This document shows, piece by piece, positions 27,332-35,737 of a stretch of DNA of 64,000 nucleotides; position 1 is the stretch's first letter, and each line of letters opens with the position of its first letter. The stretch spans positions 22,143 to 86,142 of the forward strand of contig CAYWGD010000017.1 in the NCBI GenBank assembly GCA_964457335.1, written 5' to 3'. The notes below the pieces were generated by a model. It searched no databases. It was not told where the DNA came from and worked only from the letters and a program-made list of their open reading frames with translations. A program made the translations under genes and the position numbers. The DNA comes from CAJBVW01 sp964457335. Its GTDB lineage: Bacteria > Myxococcota_A > UBA796 > SXON01.

Positions 27332-27332
<1 letters not shown>
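25881..27332 (+). CDS. NtrB-type membrane sensor histidine kinase
   Basis: A 483-residue kinase. TM1 is at about 7-24, a periplasmic sensor of about 140 residues follows, and TM2 is at 158-178 (VTTAGMALVSGALTLFLG). HAMP occupies 180-232. HisKA has the phospho-accepting His in LAHEIGTPLNV. HATPase motifs are NLVLNAVQAM, DEGPGID, FDPFFTTK and GTGLGLSVAWGIV. The stop shares a base with the next gene (TGATG), which encodes its evident response regulator. Confidence 0.94.
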
Positions 27333-28720
<1,388 letters not shown>

Positions 28721-28724
28721 CCCG

Positions 28725-29222
28725 CTACACGACCGAGGCCCCGGCCGCCGCCACCGCCGCCAGGAAGCCGGGCACGTCGGCCGGGGTGACGTAGACGCGC
28801 CGCTCCCCACGCACCCACACGCCCTCGTAGGCCGTGGCGGCGGCGTGGTAGCGCCCCTCGGCGTCCACGAAGAGCCCGAGGCAGAACGGCGGGACCGCCG
28901 TGCCGCTCAGCTTCCACCCGGAGAGCGGGCCGGTCGACACGCGCGCGCCGCGGAGCGGGACCCGCACGGCCGCGAAGTGCGCGGGGACGACGAGCACGTC
29001 GCCCTCGACGCGGTAGCGGAGCGGGCGGCGGGCCAGGGTCGCCACCCACGCGATCAGGAGGCAGATGCCGGCCGAGGTCGCGAGGTAGAGCACGAGCGAC
29101 GATCGCGGCCCCGTGGCGACCACCGGCAACAGCGCGAGGAACTGGACCGCGAACAGCCCCCCGAGCGCGGCGAACAGCGCGTAGGCCGACTTCGGGAGGG
29201 GGACGGAGGGGAACTCGGGCAT
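28725..29222 (-). CDS. Membrane protein with PH-like domain
   Basis: A 165-residue protein. Two transmembrane helices (about 14-35 and 43-63) are followed by a C-terminal beta-rich domain: LRYRVEGDVLVVPAHFAAVRVPL, TGPLSGWKLSGTAVP and RVYVTPADVPGFLAAV. The arrangement suggests the bacterial PH-domain group. Its stop lies 4 bases from that of the convergent sigma-54 regulator. Function unknown. Confidence 0.7.
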   Translation of the reverse strand: MPEFPSVPLPKSAYALFAALGGLFAVQFLALLPVVATGPRSSLVLYLATSAGICLLIAWVATLARRPLRYRVEGDVLVVPAHFAAVRVPLRGARVSTGPLSGWKLSGTAVPPFCLGLFVDAEGRYHAAATAYEGVWVRGERRVYVTPADVPGFLAAVAAAGASVV

Positions 29223-29399
29223 CGGGGGGGTGGACCTCCCTATCCGCTTGAGCCCGGCGTCGGTTAGCTCCGCCGCATGCTGCTCGTCCTGACTGCGTCC
29301 GTGCTGGCGGTGGCGCGGTCAGCGGGCCCAGAGCCTTGCGACGCTCCGTCTTGACCCCCGGATGCCCGTTCGTGTAGAACCCGGGCTCCGGAGTACATG
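29223..29399. other. Intergenic region at the left edge of the accessory segment
   Basis: 177 bases with no supported gene. The sequence turns less GC-rich after about 29310. GTTCGTGTAG at 29369-29378 recurs at 32937-32946 before another accessory gene, which may be a shared promoter or boundary element. GGAG at 29389 serves the gene at 29400. Confidence 0.35.
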
Positions 29400-30665
29400 A
29401 TGTCTATGGAAACCCTCAAGGCCAAGCTGCTGGCGATTCAGGCCCGCATCCCGATGGTGCGAGGCCGCGGTGAGGAGGCCACGAAGCAGGCGCTCGTGCT
29501 GCCGATGCTCGATGCCCTTGGCTATGACATCTGGAACCCGCACGAGGTCTGCCCCGAGTTCGAGGCGGACTTCGCCGTGAAGAAGCAGGGCCAGAAGGAG
29601 AAGGTTGACCTTGCGATCTTGCTCAACGGAGAGGCCCGGGCGTTCCTGGAGGTGAAGCCGGTCGACGAGCCCCTTGATGGCCACCAGGGGCAGCTCGCCC
29701 GCTACTTCAACGGCGCCCCGACGGTCTCGTTGGGGGTGCTCACCAACGGCGTCGAGTACCGCTTCTACACAGACACGGGGGAGCCCAACATGCTCGACGC
29801 GGCACCCTTCTTCGTGTTGCGCCTCGACAGCATCGATCTGGGGCTCGACGTTCTGGCGCGGTTCCACCGCTCGGCGTTCTCGCCCAGCGCGATCCGCGAG
29901 TACGCTACGGAGCTCAACTACACCGCCCGCATGACCGCGCTGCTCCGCCAAGAGCTCGACCTCCGGAACCGAGAGCCCTCGGAGGCGCTGGTCCGGTGGG
30001 TGCTCGGATCAGAGGGCATGTACGACGGGCGCGTCACCGCCGGCGTGGTCGAGCGCTTCCGCCCCATCGTGAAGAACGCTGTGCAGATCGTGTTGCGAGA
30101 CATCGTGCGGCGCTCCGTCGCCGCGCTCGACGAAGGAGTGACCGCTCCCCAGGTCGAGAGCGCGCCGCCGGCCCTGCAGCCCGCGATCCAGGCGTCGGCG
30201 ACGGCGACGCCTGCGGAGGCGGCGCCCGACGGGGGCGGCAAGGTGATCGTGACCACGGAGGCCGAGCTTGCTGCGTACGCCATCCTGCGGGAGCAATTTC
30301 AGAGCAGCGCCCTCGCGGGCGCGCGCATCTACGACGCGACAGCGAAGAAGGACGTCGCCATCGAGATCGCGCATAAGGACACAACCGGGTACTTCGGCGT
30401 GTACTTCAACAAGCCTGCCTGGTGGTTCGCGCGCCTCCAGATGGACAGCAAGCAGCCGTGGGTGGCCTTCAACATCGACGCTGCCTCGGCGCCGTCACTG
30501 CTCCCCTCGGGCTTCTCGCTCCTCCCACCGAGCGCGTTCGCTGACGTTCGGGTGGCCATCCGTAGCCCGGACGACCTCCACGCATTGAATCGGATCGCTT
30601 TCGCCGCCATGAGCCGCACGCTCGAGGAGCGAAACCGCGGTCGGGGAGAGGGCGACGGCGCGTAG
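29400..30665 (+). CDS. Type I restriction HsdR N-terminal-like nuclease domain protein
   Basis: A 421-residue protein. Residues 1-140 resemble the PD-(D/E)XK domain of HsdR: KVDLAILLNGEARAFLEVK contains the D and E-x-K triad (D70, E84, K86), and HQGQLARYFNG follows. No helicase motifs are present. A helical middle with an Ala/Pro linker leads to a second domain (about 285-405) with AREIYDATA-like and YFGVYFNKPAWWFARLQ segments. Codon use is more relaxed than in the flanking genes, suggesting transfer. It may act in defence or as an orphan nuclease. ATG 29397 and 29406 are alternative starts. Confidence 0.75.
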   Translation: MSMETLKAKLLAIQARIPMVRGRGEEATKQALVLPMLDALGYDIWNPHEVCPEFEADFAVKKQGQKEKVDLAILLNGEARAFLEVKPVDEPLDGHQGQLARYFNGAPTVSLGVLTNGVEYRFYTDTGEPNMLDAAPFFVLRLDSIDLGLDVLARFHRSAFSPSAIREYATELNYTARMTALLRQELDLRNREPSEALVRWVLGSEGMYDGRVTAGVVERFRPIVKNAVQIVLRDIVRRSVAALDEGVTAPQVESAPPALQPAIQASATATPAEAAPDGGGKVIVTTEAELAAYAILREQFQSSALAGARIYDATAKKDVAIEIAHKDTTGYFGVYFNKPAWWFARLQMDSKQPWVAFNIDAASAPSLLPSGFSLLPPSAFADVRVAIRSPDDLHALNRIAFAAMSRTLEERNRGRGEGDGA

Positions 30666-30743
30666 GACTTCGATCGCGCCCTCGTCCTATGGGCTCTCGT
30701 GCACGCGGGTCGGCTCACCACCGTTGTCCGCTCGGAGGCGTGA

Positions 30744-31310
30744 ATGGTTGATCGCCGAGGATTCCTGGTTGCCGCCGCCGTCGTCGGGATTGCTGGGCCT
30801 GCGTACGGCGGGAGTGACGACGGGAGCGCGCGAGCAGGTCGCGGAGCGGGAACGCTCCTTGTCCGGGTCCTGAACGCAGCGGCCGTCGCAGCCAGCGCCA
30901 GCCCCCTCAAGGCGAAGATCGGAGCCTTCCTGGGATTCGACCTGGAGCGCGAGGTACTCAATGAGATCGTCGATACCCTCCAGGACGAGCTGCGGGCCCG
31001 AGTGGGCCTCACCATCCAGGCGCGCGTCGTCGAGTCGCGGGAGGCCGCGTGGCGCCAGTGCGACCTGCAGGCGGGGCGGTTCGTGCCGGCAGGGGCCCCT
31101 GCCGGCGGCCAGGCGCTCGAGGTCGTGATCGAGGGGCTGCCGAGCGTGTCCGACGAGGACGCCGCGCTTCGGCCCTTCTTGCGCCGGCTCCTCGCCCCGT
31201 TCCACGAGTACGTGGCCGCCAACATCATGGCGCAGCTCGCGGAGTACGGCGGCGAGGCGGTCTTCGGGTTCGAGGGCGGAGAGCCGAGGGGCCGCCGGGC
31301 GGAGCAATAG
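30744..31310 (+). CDS. Tat-exported protein of unknown function
   Basis: A 188-residue protein. The start MVDRRGFLVAAAVVGIAGPA is a clear twin-arginine signal (RRGFL plus a weakly hydrophobic core), cleaved near AYG-G. The mature part has LKAKIGAFLGFDLEREVLNE and LVVRVL/VVIEGLPSV segments with no known cofactor motif. Tat export implies folding in the cytoplasm first. It lies 78 bases after the HsdR-N-like gene and may be in the same unit. Confidence 0.65.
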   Translation: MVDRRGFLVAAAVVGIAGPAYGGSDDGSARAGRGAGTLLVRVLNAAAVAASASPLKAKIGAFLGFDLEREVLNEIVDTLQDELRARVGLTIQARVVESREAAWRQCDLQAGRFVPAGAPAGGQALEVVIEGLPSVSDEDAALRPFLRRLLAPFHEYVAANIMAQLAEYGGEAVFGFEGGEPRGRRAEQ

Positions 31311-31322
31311 GCGACCGGGCGA

Positions 31323-31348
31323 AGTCGGTTAAACGACTGGGCTTTTTT
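31323..31348 (+). terminator. Rho-independent-like terminator
   Basis: AGTCG, loop GTTAAA, CGACT, then GGGC and six T residues, 13 bases after the stop of the Tat-exported protein gene. The stem is short (5 bp), but the T run stands out in this GC-rich sequence. Confidence 0.5.
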
Positions 31349-31352
31349 CCCC

Positions 31353-31393
31353 ACACCTTCCCGACCTGTACACCTTCGTCGTGTTGGTCGCGC
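31353..31393. repeat. Direct repeat of the pyk 3' end (att-like, distal copy)
   Basis: 41 bases matching 34275-34316 (the last codons of pyruvate kinase) at 39 of 42 aligned positions, with two substitutions and one deleted base. The deletion breaks the pyk frame. It lies 2.9 kb from the real pyk end, in the same orientation, as left by a site-specific insertion. Confidence 0.8.
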
Positions 31394-31424
31394 ATCGATT
31401 CAACGTCGGGTATTGCGGGCGGTA

Positions 31425-31583
31425 TCAGTGTCGGTATCCGCGGAAGTGCTCGTTCCCCGGACCCCGGCGAGGACCACATCCTCCTCCTCGAACAGACGCG
31501 ACGCGGATCAGCGCCCCCTGCTCGCAGCCGACGAGCGCGAGGGAGAATGCGAGGACCATCGGCCGCTCCGCGGGGAGGCTCAT
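31425..31583 (-). CDS. Tiny lipoprotein, possibly truncated
   Basis: A 52-residue frame starting MSLPAERPMVLAFSLALVGC: a lipoprotein signal with the lipobox cysteine at residue 20 (or 12 from Met9). The ATG overlaps the stop of the TerB-type gene upstream (ATGA), which supports real translation. The C-terminal half (VRGGGCGPRRGPGNEHF) looks random and ends inside the GGTATCAG motif beside the att-like repeat, so the gene may have been cut by recombination. Confidence 0.45.
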   Translation of the reverse strand: MSLPAERPMVLAFSLALVGCEQGALIRVASVRGGGCGPRRGPGNEHFRGYRH

Positions 31584-32437
31584 ACGTCACCGGGTCGCGG
31601 GGATTCAGCAAGGCCGAGGGCGCCCCGGAGGATTGCGAGCCGCTCCGTCTCGGCCTTGGTGACCTTCCCGTCGGCGGCGGCCAGCGCGGCGAGCTCCCCG
31701 TACACCGCCTCTCGCGCCTCCCGCGGCGACTCGGAGATCGCTTTCGCGTAGTCCGTGGCGGAAAACACGTCGGGCGCGACGGTATCGAAGAGGCGGATCA
31801 CAACGTCCCGGCTCACCATCGCGGGAACCGTGTCGGGGAAGAAGCGCTCGACGATGCCGACGGCGGCGAGCCGCTCCTCGTCGCGCACCCGGCGATCGGC
31901 CAACGCGACGTACTTCAGCAGGTGCACCACCACGGCGAGCTTTGCGCGCGCCTCGTCTCGCCCAGCTTGCTCCGCTGCCTCGGCCTTGAACTTGGCGGCC
32001 AGCCGCTCCCGCTCGGCCGCATCACGCTCGCGGGCCGCCTGCAGATGCTCCTCCTTCAGGCCGCCCGCTCGCTCCTGCTGTGCACCCCACTGGGCTTCCT
32101 GCGCCGCCGCAGCGCGCTGCGCCTCCGTCGCCGTCCGCTGGGTTTCCTCCGCGCGGCGCTCCGCCGCAACCTTCTCGCGCGCCGTGGCCGCGCGCTGCGC
32201 CTCAACGCGCCGTTCGGCCGCGGTCCGCTCGCGCTCGGCCAGCTCGCTCCACCCGCACGCTCGGCAGGTGAGCGGGTTGTCCTTGTAGCGGCGGGTGGGT
32301 CCGCCGCCCTTTCGCTGGTGGAGGTGGAACGCGCGCTGCTTCCCGCACTGAGGGCAGCGTACGGCCCCCGCGTTCATGCCGAGCAGGAGCACGAGCAGGA
32401 ACAGAGGGACCCCCACCAGAATCCCGGACCAGTCCAC
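31580..32437 (-). CDS. Membrane-anchored zinc-ribbon / coiled-coil / TerB-like protein
   Basis: A 285-residue protein. GTG 32437 is chosen because GGGAG lies about 7 bases upstream and a transmembrane helix follows at once (WSGILVGVPLFLLVLLLGM). A zinc ribbon is formed by CPQC and CRAC (about 27-66). A long charged coiled coil rich in Ala, Glu and Arg spans about 70-170. The C-terminal 110 residues resemble TerB: two acidic-loop helical units (VALADRRVRDEERLAAV and LAALAAADGKVTKAETERL). TerB-domain proteins occur in stress and phage-defence contexts; the role here is unknown. Confidence 0.7.
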   Translation of the reverse strand: MDWSGILVGVPLFLLVLLLGMNAGAVRCPQCGKQRAFHLHQRKGGGPTRRYKDNPLTCRACGWSELAERERTAAERRVEAQRAATAREKVAAERRAEETQRTATEAQRAAAAQEAQWGAQQERAGGLKEEHLQAARERDAAERERLAAKFKAEAAEQAGRDEARAKLAVVVHLLKYVALADRRVRDEERLAAVGIVERFFPDTVPAMVSRDVVIRLFDTVAPDVFSATDYAKAISESPREAREAVYGELAALAAADGKVTKAETERLAILRGALGLAESPRPGDV

Positions 32438-32515
32438 GCGCGATCTCCCGTGCGGTCGTGATGCTCGCTCAACCCGCTCGCGCTGTGCAACCCCGCCCGG
32501 TGGACGGAGTCGTCC

Positions 32516-32857
32516 ATGCCGCCTCCCGCGCTCGGCCCAGTCCGCCCAACCGAGCCCGACGACGCCCCGCGGCTCGACTCCCTCGTCCGCGAGCTCGTGG
32601 ACGCCTACCGCTCCCAGGCCGACGCCCAGGACCGGCGGCACCAGGAGCTCCTCGACTCGGTGCGCACGCGGGACGAGCAGTACGCAGCCCGGGAGGCGAA
32701 GCGGGACCAACAGCACAGCGCGCTCGTCGCGTCGGTGAACGGGCTGACGGTGAGTGTCGGGGCGCTCGCCGACAAGGTCCCCGGTCGGCGGGAGCTCTGG
32801 GCCGGGGCCCCGTCGGCGCGAGTCGGCGGGGCCTTCGTGCGTCGACGGCTGGCGTAG
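32516..32857 (+). CDS. Small coiled-coil protein
   Basis: A 113-residue protein: a short Pro-rich start, then a helical, highly charged stretch (RLDSLVRELVDAYRSQADAQ, QEEL-like heptads to about residue 75), then a basic end (RVGGAFVRRRLA). It is divergent from the TerB-type gene with 78 bases between. No family was recognised; the start and reality are moderately supported by codon pattern. Confidence 0.45.
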   Translation: MPPPALGPVRPTEPDDAPRLDSLVRELVDAYRSQADAQDRRHQELLDSVRTRDEQYAAREAKRDQQHSALVASVNGLTVSVGALADKVPGRRELWAGAPSARVGGAFVRRRLA

Positions 32858-32880
32858 AGTTTCGGGCGCGGACTTCATCG

Positions 32881-32930
32881 GAGGGGTACTTGATGCGTCT
32901 GTAGTAGAAAACCAGCGATAACGCGGTTTT
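32881..32930 (+). promoter_or_regulatory. Mini-ORF plus hairpin upstream of a small gene
   Basis: GAGGGG (32881-32886) precedes ATG CGT CTG TAG (32893-32904), a three-codon frame. At once AAAACC-A-GCG, loop ATAA, CGC-GGTTTT (32908-32930) forms a 9-bp stem with one bulge, ending in four Ts. It could be a terminator of the coiled-coil gene or an attenuator for the gene at 32994. A related motif (GATAAGCGTGGTTTT) lies at 34253-34267 beside pyk. Confidence 0.35.
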
Positions 32931-32993
32931 ACGGTTGTTCGTGTAGCATCCAGCCAGCGGCGGATCTCAACCCCCCGTCGCCTTGGAGTGACC

Positions 32994-33278
32994 ATGCTGA
33001 ACGAGCTTCAGCCCATCCACGATTACCTCGTCGCCTGCGGCTTCAGCGCCCGCGACCAGGGCGACCACCTGCTCGTCGTCCGCGCCGCAACGCTGGTGGA
33101 CGACCACCACGCGTCCGGCCTCGTCCGCGTGGAGGTGCGCGAGGGCGCGCCGTGGGTCGAGGGCGCGACCTTGCCTGCCGAGGACGATCTCCTGAAGGTC
33201 CTCCGCGAGGCCTTTCCCGGCGTCCGGCGCGACGAGGCGCACTGGGACCTCTGCAGGGCCCCGCCGGCAGAGCGGTGA
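32994..33278 (+). CDS. Small protein of unknown function
   Basis: A 94-residue protein starting MLNELQPIHDYLVACGFS. TTGGAG lies 6 bases before ATG 32994. It has alternating strands and helices (HLLVVRAATLVDD, GLVRVEVREGAPW, LLKVLREAFPGV), a compact alpha/beta fold. No family was recognised. It is convergent with the TIR-like gene, with 85 bases between that hold no clear terminator. Confidence 0.55.
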   Translation: MLNELQPIHDYLVACGFSARDQGDHLLVVRAATLVDDHHASGLVRVEVREGAPWVEGATLPAEDDLLKVLREAFPGVRRDEAHWDLCRAPPAER

Positions 33279-33363
33279 GGACGCCGGGCTTGCGCTTGTG
33301 GGCGACCGCCGCGGTAAGCCAACCCTCGGCCGGCAGACGCTGCCCCTCCTAGGCCACCTGCCG

Positions 33364-34083
33364 CTACTCCGCGGCTTCCTCGCCCGTCTCTCCCGTGCCG
33401 TCCTTCGGGAGCTGCTCGTACAGGGGCCCAGGAGGCGACGGTGGGGCATCGGCGGGACGGACCAGGTAGTAGCGCGTTGCCTTGCGCGCCCCCGTGGTGC
33501 GGAGGACCCCGGCCGCGGCCAGGGGGGCCACGACGAGCTGCGCCACGGGCACGCCCACCTGGAGAATCTGGGCGATCGCCTGCATCGTCAGCCCGTCGTC
33601 GGTGGTCTCCATGAACGCGCGGAACTGGCGGCGGAGCTCGTCGAGGTGCTGCTCGATCGAGACGACCTGCGTTCGGCGCGGGTACCGCTGCTCGATGAGC
33701 GTGGCGAGCTTGCGGCCGAGCTCGTCGTAGGAGGCGTACTCGATGCGGTCCAGGCCCCGGAGGTCGGAGGGAACCTCCTTGATCTCCGTCTTCTCGGGGT
33801 TCAGGCAGATGTACCAGCTGTCGCTGTGGGCCATGGCGAAGCCCAGTTCCAGCGTCACGTTGGGGTTCCAGCCGGAGATGTCGAACAGCGAGAAGTCAGA
33901 CGACCTGATGTAGCTGATGATCTTCTGCATGATGTGCATGTTCGTGATCTTCTCGTCGGCGAAGATGAACCGCACGTCGTACTGCTTCTCGAGGTCACTG
34001 AAGACCCGCCTGTAGTCGGCTTTCGCGTAGGTCTTGTAGGAGTAGGCAACGAAGACCTGCTTCTTGAGCGGCATGACAGACAT
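33364..34083 (-). CDS. TIR-like nucleotide-hydrolase domain fused to a winged helix
   Basis: A 239-residue protein. Residues 6-140 match the TIR-like/predicted nucleotide-binding fold: VFVAYSYK, an FSDLE helix, DFSLFDISGWNPNVTLELGFAMA with a conserved Glu, and WYICLNP. These domains in antiphage systems degrade NAD, so an effector role is plausible. Residues 150-215 form a winged helix (LTMQAIAQILQVGVPVAQLVVAPLAAAGVLR) that could bind nucleic acid or a partner. Translation could begin at ATG 34083 or 34074. It is the gene next to the pyk insertion site. Confidence 0.65.
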   Translation of the reverse strand: MSVMPLKKQVFVAYSYKTYAKADYRRVFSDLEKQYDVRFIFADEKITNMHIMQKIISYIRSSDFSLFDISGWNPNVTLELGFAMAHSDSWYICLNPEKTEIKEVPSDLRGLDRIEYASYDELGRKLATLIEQRYPRRTQVVSIEQHLDELRRQFRAFMETTDDGLTMQAIAQILQVGVPVAQLVVAPLAAAGVLRTTGARKATRYYLVRPADAPPSPPGPLYEQLPKDGTGETGEEAAE

Positions 34084-34171
34084 GCGCCGTTGATTACGCG
34101 ACGCGAGCGCCCGGAGCAAGCGGGTGCTCGGCCGCAGATCCCCGGGCGCGCTCCCCGTGCCAGCCCGCCCC

Positions 34172-34213
34172 GGTATCAGAAGTATCAGAAGCGCCCGGAA
34201 ACCCCCTGATACC
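34172..34213. repeat. GGTATCAG inverted repeat near the pyk end of the element
   Basis: GGTATCAG (34172-34179) and GTATCAG (34182-34188) face CTGATACC (34206-34213). GGTATCAG also occurs at 31421-31428, with GGTATC at 31433, next to the other pyk-like repeat. Sites of this kind at both ends may be recombinase arm sites or promoter operators of the TIR-like gene. Confidence 0.45.
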
Positions 34214-34272
34214 GGCGGGTACCAGCGCAGGACCGGATCGTTCACGATCCGCTGATAAGCGTGGTTTTCGGC

Positions 34273-35703
34273 CTACACCTTCCCCACCGTGTACACCTTC
34301 ATCGTGTTGGTCGCGCCCCGCATCGGCGTGTTCCCCGCGAGCGCGACGACCTCCTGCCCGCGCGAGATGAGCCCGCGGTCGAGGAGGATGGACTCGCCGA
34401 GGGCGATGAGCTCGTCGGTGGACGCCACGGTGGGCGCGCGGACGGGCGTCACGCCCCACGCGAGCGCGAGGCGGTCGTAGGTGGTCTCGTTCGGCGTGAG
34501 CGCGAAGATCGGGCCCGGGGGGCGCGACTTCGAGGCGTAGAGCGCGGTGGCGCCCGACCAGGTGAAGACCACGAGCGGCCGCGGGATCTCGCGGACCGCG
34601 TAGCAGGCGGAGCGCACCACGGTGTGCGACGGGCCCGCGAGCACGGAGACCTCCTCGAACGGCTGGCGCATCCAGCGGCTCGACTCGACCTCGCGCGCGA
34701 TGCGGTCCATCGTCTCGACCGCCTTGATGGGGTACCGCCCGCTCGCCGTCTCGCCGGAGAGCATGATGGCGTCGGTGCCGTCGACGATCGCGTTGGCCAC
34801 GTCGGTGGCCTCGGCGCGCGTGGGGCGGGGGCTCCGCTCCATGGAGTCAAGCATCTGCGTGGCCGTGATGACGAGCACGCCCGCCCGGTTGGCCGCCGCG
34901 ATGAGCTCCTTCTGGATGACGGGGACGCGCTCCAGGCTCATCTCCACGCCCAGGTCTCCGCGCGCGACCATGATCCCCTCGACCACGCCGAGGATCTCCT
35001 GGATGTTCGCGACGGCCTGCGGCATCTCGATCTTCGCGATGATGGGCAGGTCGGGGACCTCGAGCCGGCGCAGGTGCTCCCGAAGCGTGAGCACGTCGGT
35101 GGCCTCGCGCACGAACGAGAGCGCGACGTAGTCCACGCCGGCGCGCACCCCGACCTCGAGGTCCGCGATGTCCTGCTCGGTGAGGCAGGGCGCGCTGACG
35201 TTCACGCCCGGGAAGTTCATGCCCTTGTGGTTGCCGAGCGGGCCGCCGTCCTCGATGCGGATGTCGACCTCGGCGGGCGAGACGCTCCGGCGCACCTCGG
35301 TCACGTGGCCGGAGAGCGCGCCGTCGGCGAACAGCACGAGGTCGCCGGCCGTCACGTCGCCGGCCATGCCCGTGTAGGTGGTGCCGATGCGGTTGCCCGC
35401 CTGGACGTAGTCCTCGTCCATCACGACGGTGAGGATGTCGCCCGTCTTGAGCTGGAGCGGCGTGGGGATGGTCCCCGTGCGGATCTTGGGGCCCTGGAGG
35501 TCGAGGAGGATGCCGGCCGGGCGGTCGAGGCGGGTGGCGCTGCGGCGCACGCGCGCGACGAACTCGCGGATGGCCTCCGCGGTGGCGTGCGAGCAGTTGA
35601 TGCGGAACACGTCCACCCCCGCGCCCAGGAGCGCGAGGATCTGGTCGGGTTCCCGCGAGGCGGGGCCGAGCGTGGCGACGATCTTGGTGCGGCGGGGGGG
35701 CAT
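34273..35703 (-). CDS. pyk: Pyruvate kinase
   Basis: A 476-residue enzyme converting PEP and ADP to pyruvate and ATP. It starts MPPRRTKIVATLGPAS, with GAGG in the 8 bases before. It has FRINCSHAT, LLDLQGPKIRTG, the active-site segment IIAKIEMPQAVANIQEIL with the catalytic Lys, MVARGDLGVEM, ITATQMLDSM and IMLSGETASGRYP. The C-terminal allosteric domain is complete and ends KVYTVGKV. The gene is divergent from the FAN1-type nuclease, 35 bases apart. Confidence 0.97.
   Translation of the reverse strand: MPPRRTKIVATLGPASREPDQILALLGAGVDVFRINCSHATAEAIREFVARVRRSATRLDRPAGILLDLQGPKIRTGTIPTPLQLKTGDILTVVMDEDYVQAGNRIGTTYTGMAGDVTAGDLVLFADGALSGHVTEVRRSVSPAEVDIRIEDGGPLGNHKGMNFPGVNVSAPCLTEQDIADLEVGVRAGVDYVALSFVREATDVLTLREHLRRLEVPDLPIIAKIEMPQAVANIQEILGVVEGIMVARGDLGVEMSLERVPVIQKELIAAANRAGVLVITATQMLDSMERSPRPTRAEATDVANAIVDGTDAIMLSGETASGRYPIKAVETMDRIAREVESSRWMRQPFEEVSVLAGPSHTVVRSACYAVREIPRPLVVFTWSGATALYASKSRPPGPIFALTPNETTYDRLALAWGVTPVRAPTVASTDELIALGESILLDRGLISRGQEVVALAGNTPMRGATNTMKVYTVGKV
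34275..34316. repeat. Direct repeat within the pyk 3' end (att-like, proximal copy)
   Basis: The last codons of pyruvate kinase plus its stop region. It matches 31353-31393 at 39 of 42 positions. Elements inserting at the 3' end of a conserved gene usually regenerate it and leave this direct repeat. Confidence 0.8.
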
Positions 35704-35737
35704 GCGTCCTCGTACGTTCCGGGTCACTTATCGGATC

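Noticed and set aside
31225..31611. Minus-strand frame through the pyk-like repeat
   Set aside because: It is made of fragments: the end of the pyk copy, a terminator and the antisense of the Tat gene. The deletion in the pyk copy breaks any ancestral frame.
29223..34316. Prophage or integron
   Set aside because: No integrase, capsid, terminase or attC array could be recognised. GTTAAAC at 31328 resembles an attC core base pattern but is explained better as a terminator loop.
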